NCBI GenBank assembly: GCA_003514305.1 | Contig: DORE01000125.1 | Span: 1-7,073, forward strand | DNA: 7,073 nucleotides | From: Gammaproteobacteria bacterium | Lineage (GTDB): Bacteria > Pseudomonadota > Gammaproteobacteria > Pseudomonadales > Pseudohongiellaceae | Direction: 5' to 3' | In this document: positions 1 to 6,023 of the stretch, in pieces | Numbering within the stretch: the stretch's first letter is position 1 | Layout of the letters: each line of letters begins with the position of its first letter | Notes under the pieces: model-generated | What the model saw: the letters and a program-made list of their open reading frames with translations, nothing else | Told to the model about the DNA's origin: nothing | The model's database searches: none | Translations under genes and position numbers: made by a program

Positions 1-245
1 GTACCGGTTTCGTGTTTCACTTAACAACACGTAGGTCATGATTCGGAACCGCAACACCTTCCAAATGTGATCAAGTTTTTTATCTGACGTGGCCTTGAGT
101 GAGGCGAGACATTTGGCTCTTAAAAAAAGTAGGAATTCACAGCAAAACACCTTCGTTTTTGTTCTACACCGCTTCCGTAAACGCTGTCTAAAAAATCATT
201 GACACCAGTTTCCCGTACCGCAAAGAAACTAATCACCCCGCGTAG

Positions 246-661
246 CTGAACGTCGTCGCCACTGTCAAAGACATAGGGTGGTCTAAAGATGTTATCAATA
301 GCCGAGAGTTCAGGCTAAAAAATTACGGATCTGTTCCTTATGGCCTTCAGGTTTTGTCATTTGATGCGAAAAGTGATTTATATTTTGTGGGGAGTTAGAT
401 TCCTAGAAATGGACAAGATTACATACTGCTAACTGCGAGGCGTTTTAAGGGGTCTCGCTTGGATATGAGCGAGTTGATCCTCTATGAGGTCGACTCAGGC
501 GTCGATAGCAGGGACCCATCGGAGTTTTGTGGTGAACTGAAATTGATTGGGTTACTAAGAATCACAGGACAAGTCGGATACGAATTCCATTAGTGGTCGG
601 CGGAAATGTAGTGAGAGTAAGAGACGCCTATTTATACTGCGTTCGCGCCGGATACAAATAA
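246..661 (+). pseudogene. Possible decayed coding remnant, unrecognised
   Basis: No intact gene is visible, but the plus strand has protein-like reading. One frame is open from 246 to a TAG at 396-398, then again from 399 to a TAG at 591-593. The second part includes residues such as DYILLTARRFKGSRLDMSEL and a following acidic stretch, which look like real protein rather than random translation. From about 572 the neighbouring frame continues with IPLVVGGNVVRVRDAYLYCV and ends at TAA 659-661, which would fit a frameshift near 570-590. No in-frame ATG start or ribosome binding site was found upstream. I do not recognise the family. Open stretches of 50-64 codons can occur by chance, so this is tentative. 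Sequencing error is an alternative to decay. Confidence 0.28.
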
Positions 662-822
662 TGACTTGTTTCCTATACGTCTTTTGATCTGCGATTAAAG
701 GGTTCTTGATGTACCACTTAGTCTCTTTAGGTAGGGCTAACCTCAGGTTTCGCAAACTCGTCGTTCGGTTATCGCTAGATTCTGTGGGCTGTGTTGGCTT
801 TTTGCCGGAAGAATAATAAATC

Positions 823-852
823 GCAGAGCCTCGAGAATACTCTTGGCTCTGC
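823..852 (-). terminator. Candidate terminator of pseudoazurin
   Basis: A perfect 8-base inverted repeat, GCAGAGCC (823-830) and GGCTCTGC (845-852), encloses a 14-base loop that can itself pair GAG with CTC. Read on the minus strand it lies about 120 bases past the pseudoazurin stop and is followed by a T-rich run (GATTTATTATTC). In the plus direction the T8 run (867-874) starts 14 bases after the stem, too far for a typical intrinsic terminator, so the minus orientation is preferred. The T tract is imperfect and termination is inferred. Confidence 0.4.
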
Positions 853-972
853 TATGTATTGCGCTGTTTTTTTTACATAAGATACTTCTATTTCAGCAGC
901 TAATTGATTGACGCTTTGCTGCTTTTTAGGCTTGCAAACTACCAGCACGAATTGTGGGGCTAGTTGTTCTAA

Positions 973-1422
973 TTAAATTCCTTCTAGGTATCCGTCTAAT
1001 CGATCTGTTGCCATCATAAATTCCGATTTTTTATCTCCCGCAGCATCCTTCACCGCGCTGAGGTTGACAGACGCATCACCGACCGCAATTACGCCGACCA
1101 TTGCCATCATCAAATGAGGAGTACATTGGTACACATAAGTGCCTTCTTCAGTAAATGTTACCTTCACTTCTTGGCTCATACCTCCGGTCCAAGCGTCTGC
1201 GCCCGGCGGGATCATTCCGGCAATCGACGCTGAGTTATGCCCGGGGTTTGTTGGCTTAAAAGTAACTGTATCGCCCACAGCTATTTTGAGGACACTTGGC
1301 TCAAACACCATTACTCCGTCGGCACCTTGGTTAAGCATTGTTACTTCGAAATCTTCTGCAAAAGCATAAGAAGTTATGAACGCAAGGACTGCGACAGTGA
1401 TTAGTGACCGGTAATTTTTCAT
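973..1422 (-). CDS. Pseudoazurin, periplasmic type I blue-copper electron carrier
   Basis: The protein has 149 residues. It is a small cupredoxin that shuttles single electrons in the periplasm; known pseudoazurins donate to copper nitrite reductase, nitrous oxide reductase or other periplasmic enzymes. A Sec signal peptide covers residues 1-22, with likely cleavage after the AFA at 20-22. The four copper ligands of the family are present: His62 in GHNSAS, Cys100 and His103 in QCTPH, and Met108 in the MMAMVGV segment. The length matches the family and the C-terminal helical tail after residue 120 is intact. The start has a good ribosome binding site, GGAGAA, six bases upstream. It is transcribed away from the chaN-family gene across a 146-base gap holding a Fur box, so iron repression is likely. 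The redox partner is not in this window, so its exact role cannot be settled. Confidence 0.93.
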   Translation of the reverse strand: MKNYRSLITVAVLAFITSYAFAEDFEVTMLNQGADGVMVFEPSVLKIAVGDTVTFKPTNPGHNSASIAGMIPPGADAWTGGMSQEVKVTFTEEGTYVYQCTPHLMMAMVGVIAVGDASVNLSAVKDAAGDKKSEFMMATDRLDGYLEGI

Positions 1423-1449
1423 TGGTTGTTCTCCGAAATAAGATCAAAT

Positions 1450-1468
1450 GAGAATGATAATCATTTAC
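1450..1468. promoter_or_regulatory. Fur box (iron-responsive operator) between divergent genes
   Basis: GAGAATGATAATCATTTAC matches the classical 19-base Fur consensus GATAATGATAATCATTATC at 16 of 19 positions. The core AATGATAATCATT is a perfect inverted repeat around a single central base. It sits 27 bases upstream of the pseudoazurin start and 100 bases upstream of the chaN-family start. It overlaps the predicted -10 of the former and the predicted -35 of the latter. Iron-loaded Fur bound here should block both promoters. Binding is inferred from sequence. Confidence 0.8.
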
Positions 1469-1482
1469 AATTGTTACTGCAA
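1454..1482 (-). promoter_or_regulatory. Predicted pseudoazurin promoter
   Basis: Read on the minus strand, TTGCAG (1477-1482) and TATCAT (1454-1459) are separated by exactly 17 bases. They match the sigma-70 consensus at 4 of 6 and 5 of 6 positions. Transcription would start near 1447, about 25 bases before the ATG, leaving room for the GGAGAA ribosome binding site. The -10 lies wholly within the Fur box, the classic geometry for repression. Predicted by eye only. Confidence 0.5.
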
Positions 1483-1492
1483 GGTGTATATG
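1464..1492 (+). promoter_or_regulatory. Predicted chaN-family promoter
   Basis: TTTACA (1464-1469) and TATATG (1487-1492) are 17 bases apart and match the sigma-70 consensus at 5 of 6 and 4 of 6 positions. The -35 overlaps the right half of the Fur box. Transcription would start near 1499, giving a leader of about 70 bases. A second possible -10, TATAAC at 1546-1551, lacks a matching -35 and lies very near the start codon, so it is less likely. Confidence 0.4.
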
Positions 1493-1568
1493 TCTGGCGT
1501 CAAAGGGAAATCATTACCCCGAACGGTGATGTCCTTAACGCGCATTATAACTTAGGGGATCATTTGTT

Positions 1569-2624
1569 ATGAAAATTATTCGCAGTATTTTCGCTTTAAT
1601 TGCGTGTTACATGATCACAGCTAGTTGCGCCACAATTGGAAGTCCGATTGGGACAAATACCGGACTTATATGCGCCCAACGTCTAGTTGGTAACGAAGGA
1701 TTCCCAAGGACATCGGATAACCCAGGTTATCGTATTTACGATTCAAACGGTGCCAAAATTGAACTCTGCGCACTTATTGAGTCGATTAAAAATTCGGATG
1801 TAGCTTTCTTGGGTGAGATACATACCGACACTGTAGCGCACACCATAGAGGCTTTGTTATTTCAAATGGCATGGGACGAGCATCTGTCATTGTCTCTTGA
1901 GATGTTCGACAGAGACGTACAACCTATCCTAGATGAATATCTGCGCGGCTTAATCAATGAGGAGCATTTTATAAAAAGTTCACGCGCATGGGACAACTAC
2001 CAGTCGGATTACCGCGCCTTGGTGGAGTTTAGTAAGGATAATAATGTCCATATTATTGCTTCGAATGCACCGGGTCGATATGTGAACATGGTAAGTCGTT
2101 TAGGCAGCGACTCACTCTCGTCACTCTCCGAGGAGTCAAAGAGATTCCTGCCCCCACTTCCTTATCCAAGTGCAAGTTTGGAATATGAGAAGCGATTTAG
2201 AGAAATCATGCGATATCATCAGGTCAGACCACAACCCCCGGAAAATGATCGAAAACCAGGGAATGTGAAGGCGGAAACGAACGATAGCTACTCTGATCCT
2301 AAAAAATCCCGCGAAAATGAAGTCTTTCAGGATTATTTAGAAAGGGCTCTGGAAGCACAAAGTCTTTGGGACACGAGCATGGCATGGTCTATAGCTTCAC
2401 ATTTAAAGGCCAACCCTGACGGTCGTGTTATGCATATTAACGGCAGTTTCCACAGTGACTATGCTTTAGGCATTCCCGAGCATTTAGAAAAATATCTTCC
2501 AGGGTTGAAGACACTCACTATAAGTATTGTGCCAAGTCAGCAATTTCCAGAGTTTAACAATTCGATGAAAAGTTTGGCTGACTTCATAATCGTGACGGAA
2601 GTTAATAATCAAAGAGCCGACTGA
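1569..2624 (+). CDS. ChaN-family haem-binding lipoprotein
   Basis: The protein has 351 residues and belongs to the ChaN/Cofac_haem_bdg family (former DUF399). Members are iron-regulated lipoproteins; Campylobacter jejuni ChaN binds haem and is linked to outer-membrane iron uptake. Residues 1-20 form a lipoprotein signal ending in ITASC, with lipidated Cys20. Residue 21 is Ala, not Asp, which favours outer-membrane sorting. Family landmarks are GEIHT (82-86), LSLEMFDRD (108-116), ASNAPGRY (164-171) and HINGSFHSDY (289-298). A charged, proline-rich stretch at about 218-250 looks like a flexible insertion or linker. AGGGGA lies nine bases before the ATG. The gene diverges from pseudoazurin and shares its Fur box, which agrees with a role in iron or haem acquisition. 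No TonB receptor or haem ABC transporter is adjacent here, so the pathway partner is unknown. Confidence 0.85.
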   Translation: MKIIRSIFALIACYMITASCATIGSPIGTNTGLICAQRLVGNEGFPRTSDNPGYRIYDSNGAKIELCALIESIKNSDVAFLGEIHTDTVAHTIEALLFQMAWDEHLSLSLEMFDRDVQPILDEYLRGLINEEHFIKSSRAWDNYQSDYRALVEFSKDNNVHIIASNAPGRYVNMVSRLGSDSLSSLSEESKRFLPPLPYPSASLEYEKRFREIMRYHQVRPQPPENDRKPGNVKAETNDSYSDPKKSRENEVFQDYLERALEAQSLWDTSMAWSIASHLKANPDGRVMHINGSFHSDYALGIPEHLEKYLPGLKTLTISIVPSQQFPEFNNSMKSLADFIIVTEVNNQRAD

Positions 2625-2724
2625 ATATTATTGAGTCAGTGCCACTGAAAACCGATTTGGAAAAATTTAGTGTAGTCTAGAGGGTGCAAGAAATTATCCG
2701 CGCTTTGTCGGAGCTGATGAGGAA

Positions 2725-2868
2725 ATGCGCCCGAACTTGAGCAGGAGAGAGTGTAAACTACAACAATCCATAAAGGCCTCCATGCCTACAAGTCTTCATA
2801 TTTCCGCTTTCATTCAATTTAATACCGGTAATTCTGCTTCAAAAACCCTAGAAGACGCCATTTCGTGA
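2725..2868 (+). CDS. Possible 47-residue small protein, unknown function
   Basis: An ATG at 2725 opens 47 codons ending in TGA at 2866-2868, one base before the terminator stem begins. The frame is also open further upstream, to 2671. GGAG (2710-2713) lies 11 bases before the ATG and AGGA almost touches it, so initiation would be weak to moderate. An internal ATG at 2782, with AAAGG five bases upstream, would give 28 residues. The product is basic at the N-terminus, ends in an acidic segment (SKTLEDAIS), and shows no signal peptide or membrane segment. I do not recognise it. The tight fit to the terminator is the main argument for a gene. Alternatives are a small RNA or the 3' untranslated region of chaN. 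Confidence 0.25.
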   Translation: MRPNLSRRECKLQQSIKASMPTSLHISAFIQFNTGNSASKTLEDAIS

Positions 2869-2895
2869 GCCCGGCAAATGCCGGGCCTTCTTTTT
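2869..2895 (+). terminator. Strong rho-independent terminator
   Basis: GCCCGGC (2869-2875) and GCCGGGC (2880-2886) form a perfect 7-base GC-rich stem with an AAAT loop, followed by CTTCTTTTT. This is a textbook intrinsic terminator for plus-strand transcription. It closes whatever is transcribed from the chaN side, about 245 bases past the chaN stop, and insulates yadG downstream. There is no T tract in the minus orientation. Confidence 0.88.
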
Positions 2896-3012
2896 CTTGC
2901 GTTTTGTTCGGGCACTCATGGTTTCCAGACGTCATTTGCTATACACCAAGCTCTCGCGCCATACTGCCGTCGTCCTTACATGCGCGATGAGCCCGCCAAA
3001 ACGGAAAATCGA

Positions 3013-3936
3013 ATGAAGATTGCCATATCCATCAAAGATCTGCGTAAAACTTACGAGAACGGATTTGAAGCCTTGAAGGGTATTTGTTTGGAAGTCGAGC
3101 AAGGGGATTTTTTTGCTTTACTTGGTCCTAATGGCGCTGGAAAGTCAACAACAATTGGTGTGATTTCGACCCTAGTAAACCGATCATCCGGTGAGGTTGA
3201 GGTATTCGGCCGCAACGTTGATAACCATGTTTACGTTACCAAGCTTGACCTCGGTGTTGTGCCGCAAGAGATAAATTTTAATTTGTTCGAGCGTGTAGAA
3301 GATATTGTAATCACCCAGGCAGGCTACTACGGATTGCCCCGCCCGCTGGCACAGGAGCGCAGCGACAAGTATTTACAGCAGCTGGGGCTGTGGGATAAGC
3401 GCAAAGACCGCTCTCGCTCTCTATCTGGAGGTATGAAGCGGCGTTTGATGATCGCCCGGGCTCTAGTCCATGAGCCTAGGCTACTTATTCTTGATGAGCC
3501 AACTGCTGGCGTTGATATAGAGCTCAGGCGGTCAATGTGGGATTTTCTCATCGAGTTAAACAGGCAGGGGACAACTATTATTCTCACTACTCATTACCTT
3601 GAAGAGGCAGAGCAGCTGTGCCGAAATATAGCTATTATTGACAATGGCGCAATAGTCGAAAATACCAGCATGAAATCTTTGTTGGCAGAAGTTGACTCGC
3701 AGGTTTTCGTGCTGGATATCTCCAAGAGCGACCTGAAGAAAGCGGTGCTTTGCCTAGAAAAGTTCAATGCGAGATCACTGGATGACCATAGTATCGAGGT
3801 TACGGTCAAGCGTGCTGACGGTATCAATGCCGTATTTGTGCAGCTTGATAAAGTGGGGGTTGTAGTCATAGGCATGCGTAATAAAACCAACCGACTCGAA
3901 CAGCTGTTTATCAACAAGCTAGCGACCGACAAGTAG
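3013..3936 (+). CDS. yadG: YadG-type ABC transporter ATPase
   Basis: The protein has 307 residues and closely resembles E. coli YadG as I remember it, including the NTSMK segment and the RNKTNRLEQLF tail. It is the cytoplasmic ATPase of an ABC-2 type exporter whose substrate is unknown. Visible motifs are Walker A GPNGAGKST (38-46), Q-loop Gln85, signature LSGGM (137-141), Walker B LLILDEP (157-163), D-loop GVD (166-168) and switch His194. All catalytic elements are intact. I start at ATG 3013 (MKIAIS) because the ABC fold begins there and GGAAAA precedes it. A longer in-frame start at 2878 lies in the loop of the terminator and would add 45 residues unlike the family, so it is rejected. The permease gene follows after 14 bases. 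Confidence 0.94.
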   Translation: MKIAISIKDLRKTYENGFEALKGICLEVEQGDFFALLGPNGAGKSTTIGVISTLVNRSSGEVEVFGRNVDNHVYVTKLDLGVVPQEINFNLFERVEDIVITQAGYYGLPRPLAQERSDKYLQQLGLWDKRKDRSRSLSGGMKRRLMIARALVHEPRLLILDEPTAGVDIELRRSMWDFLIELNRQGTTIILTTHYLEEAEQLCRNIAIIDNGAIVENTSMKSLLAEVDSQVFVLDISKSDLKKAVLCLEKFNARSLDDHSIEVTVKRADGINAVFVQLDKVGVVVIGMRNKTNRLEQLFINKLATDK

Positions 3937-3950
3937 AGATCTCTTAGCCA

Positions 3951-4724
3951 ATGTATGTCAATCATAAAAGAATAGCCTTTGAAACGATCGTTATTAAAGA
4001 AGTTAGACGTTTTTCTCGAATATGGGTCCAGACTTTGGTGCCGCCGGCTATCACCATTGCTCTGTATTTTGTGATTTTTGGTAATTTGGTAGGTCGCAGA
4101 GTAGGTGAGATGGGCGGCTTTCAATATATGGAATTTATTGTGCCTGGGCTCATAATGATGTCCGTAATACAAAATTCCTACTCTAACGTTGTATCCAGTT
4201 TTTTCAGCCAGAAGTTTCAGCGTAGTATCGAGGAATTGCTTGTGTCTCCAGTTCCTAATTACGTCATTTTGACTGGGTTTGTGGTAGGCGGTATGGCCCG
4301 CGGGCTTTCCGTAGGGGCGATCGTGACAACACTTTCGCTTTTCTTTGCTGACATTCAGATTGCCCACCCAGTTATTACGTTGGCCGTTATTCTCCTGACG
4401 TCAGTGGTATTCTCTCTTGCTGGATTTATTAATGCTGTCTTCGCGGACAGTTTTGATGACATATCTATTGTTCCGACTTTTGTCCTCACCCCGTTAATCT
4501 ATCTGGGCGGAGTGTTTTACTCCACCCAAATGCTACCGCCTTTCTGGCAAACGGTCAGTGCCTTGAATCCAATCTTTTATATGGTGAATACTTTCAGATA
4601 TGGGTTTCTCGGTTCATCTGACGTTGATGTAATTTGGGCGTTTATTCTTCTCGGAACTTTCGCTGTTTCGCTTTATGTTGGCTGTATTTGGTTGTTGCGA
4701 CACGGAACCGGTATACGGTTTTAG
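3951..4724 (+). CDS. yadH: YadH-type ABC-2 transporter permease
   Basis: The 257-residue integral inner-membrane protein is very close to E. coli YadH, and its length matches. It starts with a short cytoplasmic segment containing RIWVQTLVPP. About six membrane segments follow, near 27-46, 62-80, 104-133, 139-162, 174-192 and 228-250. The ABC-2 family signature is clear: FDDISIVPTFVLTPLIYLGG (168-187), then VFYSTQMLPPFWQ and NPIFYMVNTFRYGFLG. It should dimerise and pair with the YadG ATPase to export an unknown substrate. The gap from yadG is 14 bases with only a poor ribosome binding site, which suggests translational coupling. queF starts 13 bases after its stop. Confidence 0.94.
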   Translation: MYVNHKRIAFETIVIKEVRRFSRIWVQTLVPPAITIALYFVIFGNLVGRRVGEMGGFQYMEFIVPGLIMMSVIQNSYSNVVSSFFSQKFQRSIEELLVSPVPNYVILTGFVVGGMARGLSVGAIVTTLSLFFADIQIAHPVITLAVILLTSVVFSLAGFINAVFADSFDDISIVPTFVLTPLIYLGGVFYSTQMLPPFWQTVSALNPIFYMVNTFRYGFLGSSDVDVIWAFILLGTFAVSLYVGCIWLLRHGTGIRF

Positions 4725-4737
4725 GGTAAATGCGATA

Positions 4738-5556
4738 ATGTCTAGCAATCCATTAGGGGAGTCGATCCCGAATCCAAACAAATATGATCCTGGCCTTTTG
4801 TTCCCTATTCCGCGCTGTTCGGCCCGCAGTTTGCTAAATATTGACAAGAAGCTAACGATGTATGGTTTTGATCATTGGCGGGCGTATGAACTCTCTTGGT
4901 TGGATAGTAAAGGGAAACCGACCGTAGCCCTTGCGGAAATATTTTTCGATGTAGATTCGGAAAATATAATTGAGTCCAAGTCATTAAAGCTTTATCTAAA
5001 TTCATTGAATCAGGAGCATTTTCCTGATTCAGAATCGGTTGCTGAGGCAGTTACTACTGACCTTTCGGTTGCGAGTAAATCGGAGGTGCGAACAGTTGTC
5101 CATGGGCTTGCCTCGAAGAATCAGCTCACCGAGAGTCACCGAAACGGTAAGCTGATTGATTCACTGGATATAGAAATATCCTCGGTAACGCCGGATGAGA
5201 TGCTGTTATCTAACGAAGACGACTTGGTGTGTGATGAGACGTTATTAACTGACCTGTTTCGTTCGAACTGTCCCGTTACTGGTGCGCCCGATTGGGCCAG
5301 TGTTCTCATTCGGTATACGGGAACGAAGATAGCTGAGCCGCAGCTCTTAAATTATTTATGTTCTTTTCGGCATCATCAGGGCTATCACGAGGAATGTGCA
5401 GAGCGTATTTTCCGTGACATCAAGCAGCGTTGTGACCCGAAAGAACTTACACTCGTGATGAATTATCTGCGTCGGGGAGGTATCGAAATCAACGTTTACC
5501 GCAGTTCAAAACCTTTATCTATGAGCGAGATACAGCCACGGCTGATCCGGCAGTAG
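4738..5556 (+). CDS. queF: NADPH-dependent 7-cyano-7-deazaguanine reductase (QueF, long form)
   Basis: The 272-residue cytoplasmic enzyme reduces the nitrile of preQ0 to the amine preQ1 with two NADPH, a step in making queuosine for tRNA wobble positions. It is the bimodular (tandem T-fold) form typified by E. coli QueF, which has about 282 residues. The N-terminal module carries ESKSLKLYLNS (79-89), the QueF signature that helps bind substrate. The C-terminal module carries the nucleophile Cys178 in SNCPVTGAPDW, the proton-donor Asp185, and FRHHQGYHEEC (210-220) with His217 and Glu218. ATG 4738 is chosen because it follows the yadH stop and gives the family length. A longer in-frame start at 4675 would overlap yadH. 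It is probably co-transcribed with yadGH; no functional link between them is known to me. Confidence 0.95.
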   Translation: MSSNPLGESIPNPNKYDPGLLFPIPRCSARSLLNIDKKLTMYGFDHWRAYELSWLDSKGKPTVALAEIFFDVDSENIIESKSLKLYLNSLNQEHFPDSESVAEAVTTDLSVASKSEVRTVVHGLASKNQLTESHRNGKLIDSLDIEISSVTPDEMLLSNEDDLVCDETLLTDLFRSNCPVTGAPDWASVLIRYTGTKIAEPQLLNYLCSFRHHQGYHEECAERIFRDIKQRCDPKELTLVMNYLRRGGIEINVYRSSKPLSMSEIQPRLIRQ

Positions 5557-5627
5557 TGTCTTGAATTTGGTATCGTGCTGGGCTACTGTACGCGGCTCTC
5601 CGATATTCGGGAAATTAAAGTATTATC

Positions 5628-5715
5628 GGTGAGGTGTCCGAGTGGTTTAAGGAGCACGCCTGGAAAGCGTGTATGTCGAAAGGCATCGAGGGTTCGAATC
5701 CCTCTCTCACCGCCA
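5628..5715 (+). tRNA. tRNA-Ser (anticodon GGA)
   Basis: This is an 88-base class II tRNA with encoded CCA at 5713-5715. The acceptor GGTGAGG (5628-5634) pairs with TCTCACC (5705-5711), ending in one G-U. The anticodon stem CACGC (5655-5659) pairs with GCGTG (5667-5671) and presents GGA at 5662-5664, reading UCC and UCU. A long variable arm (about 5672-5687), typical of serine tRNAs, is followed by the T arm GAGGG-TTCGAAT-CCCTC. It is close to the E. coli tRNA-Ser(GGA). It lies 71 bases past queF; no clear separate promoter was seen, so co-transcription with queF is possible. Confidence 0.97.
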
Positions 5716-5731
5716 GTTCCTCAAACTATAT

Positions 5732-5746
5732 GCTCGTACACCGAGC
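5732..5746 (+). terminator. Weak hairpin after tRNA-Ser, possible terminator
   Basis: GCTCG (5732-5736) and CGAGC (5742-5746) form a 5-base stem with a TACAC loop, 16 bases after the tRNA. The following bases, GATTCCTT, are only weakly T-rich. It may help 3' processing or termination, but the call is weak. Confidence 0.25.
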
Positions 5747-5984
5747 GATTCCTTAAAAGTCCCGCGTTGCATCGGCAGGTCGTGATGTGCCGAGACTAGG
5801 GTCTGCTTTCAGAGCGCGAAATATAAGCTGGTTGCCGCCGAAGGTTCTTGGCAATACTGAGTTTTCAACAAGTTACTTATTGCATGTCAAGGCAGAATGC
5901 TAAAACCTGTGGTGCGAGTAAGGTCCCTAAGTTAGGCTCTTCGGCTGAAAGTGAATCTCTATCTTTTGGGAGGTGCAATTGGAT

Positions 5985-6011
5985 ATGATGACCAACCAAT
6001 GCTCGCTATAA
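5985..6011 (+). CDS. Possible 8-codon leader ORF ahead of the sulfatase
   Basis: ATGATG at 5985-5990 begins the peptide MMTNQCSL, ending in TAA (6009-6011). A strong Shine-Dalgarno, GGGAGGTG (5968-5975), lies nine bases upstream and is better than the one serving the sulfatase. The ORF is in the same frame as the sulfatase and stops 12 bases before its ATG. The stop overlaps the sulfatase ribosome binding site (TAAGGTG), so terminating ribosomes could reinitiate there. ATTGG (5978-5982) can pair with CCAAT (5996-6000) around the leader start. Translation of the leader is inferred. Confidence 0.35.
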   Translation: MMTNQCSL

Positions 6012-6023
6012 GGTGCCTGTTTC

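Larger units (their letters stand above)
1..972. other. Region with no intact gene
   Basis: Both strands are broken by frequent stops and no frame has a convincing start, ribosome binding site and family-like protein. The only items I can point to are the possible decayed frame at about 246-661, a hairpin at 823-852 that may terminate pseudoazurin, and a weaker hairpin at 895-923. The first 240 bases show no recognisable structure. A frame open from about 71 to 202 is too short and featureless to call. Confidence 0.6.
2625..3012. other. Intergenic region between chaN and yadG
   Basis: These 388 bases hold the possible 47-residue ORF and the strong terminator. After the terminator, about 115 bases remain for the yadG promoter. 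TATACA (2940-2945) could be a -10 but has no good -35 at 16-18 bases, so I do not call a promoter. A weak hairpin just after the chaN stop (ACTGA paired with TCAGT) lacks a T tract. Confidence 0.5.
5716..6023. other. Intergenic region between tRNA-Ser and the sulfatase
   Basis: These 308 bases contain no convincing gene apart from the tiny leader ORF near the right end. They hold the weak hairpin after the tRNA and a second hairpin, TCGGCA (5772-5777) with TGCCGA (5788-5793), that lacks a T tract. There is also a short palindrome, CCTAAGTTAGG (5926-5936), which could be an operator but is short enough to occur by chance. I see no promoter with both elements well matched. Confidence 0.5.

Noticed and set aside
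895..927. Hairpin AGCAGC...GCTGCT followed by TTTTT on the plus strand
   Set aside because: Only a 6-base stem with a 17-base loop and no intact plus-strand gene ending before it; too weak to call.
2700..2745. Hammerhead-ribozyme-like core (CTGATGAG followed by a GAA)
   Set aside because: The second core element reads GAAC, not GAAA; stem II would be only two or three pairs, and only four bases lie between the GTC and the core, too few for stem I.
2878..3012. N-terminal extension of yadG from an ATG at 2878
   Set aside because: That ATG is in the loop of a strong terminator, has no ribosome binding site, and adds 45 residues absent from the family.
3594..4367. Long minus-strand reading frame (257 codons) across the yadG/yadH junction
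   Set aside because: It is antisense to two clear genes, its translation has no family features, and it is explained as a shadow of the coding strand.
4675..4737. N-terminal extension of queF from an ATG at 4675
   Set aside because: It lies within yadH, has no ribosome binding site, and the family starts near the ATG at 4738.
5772..5793. Inverted repeat TCGGCA...TGCCGA after the tRNA
   Set aside because: Loop of 10 and no T tract; not a terminator, and too short to call an operator.
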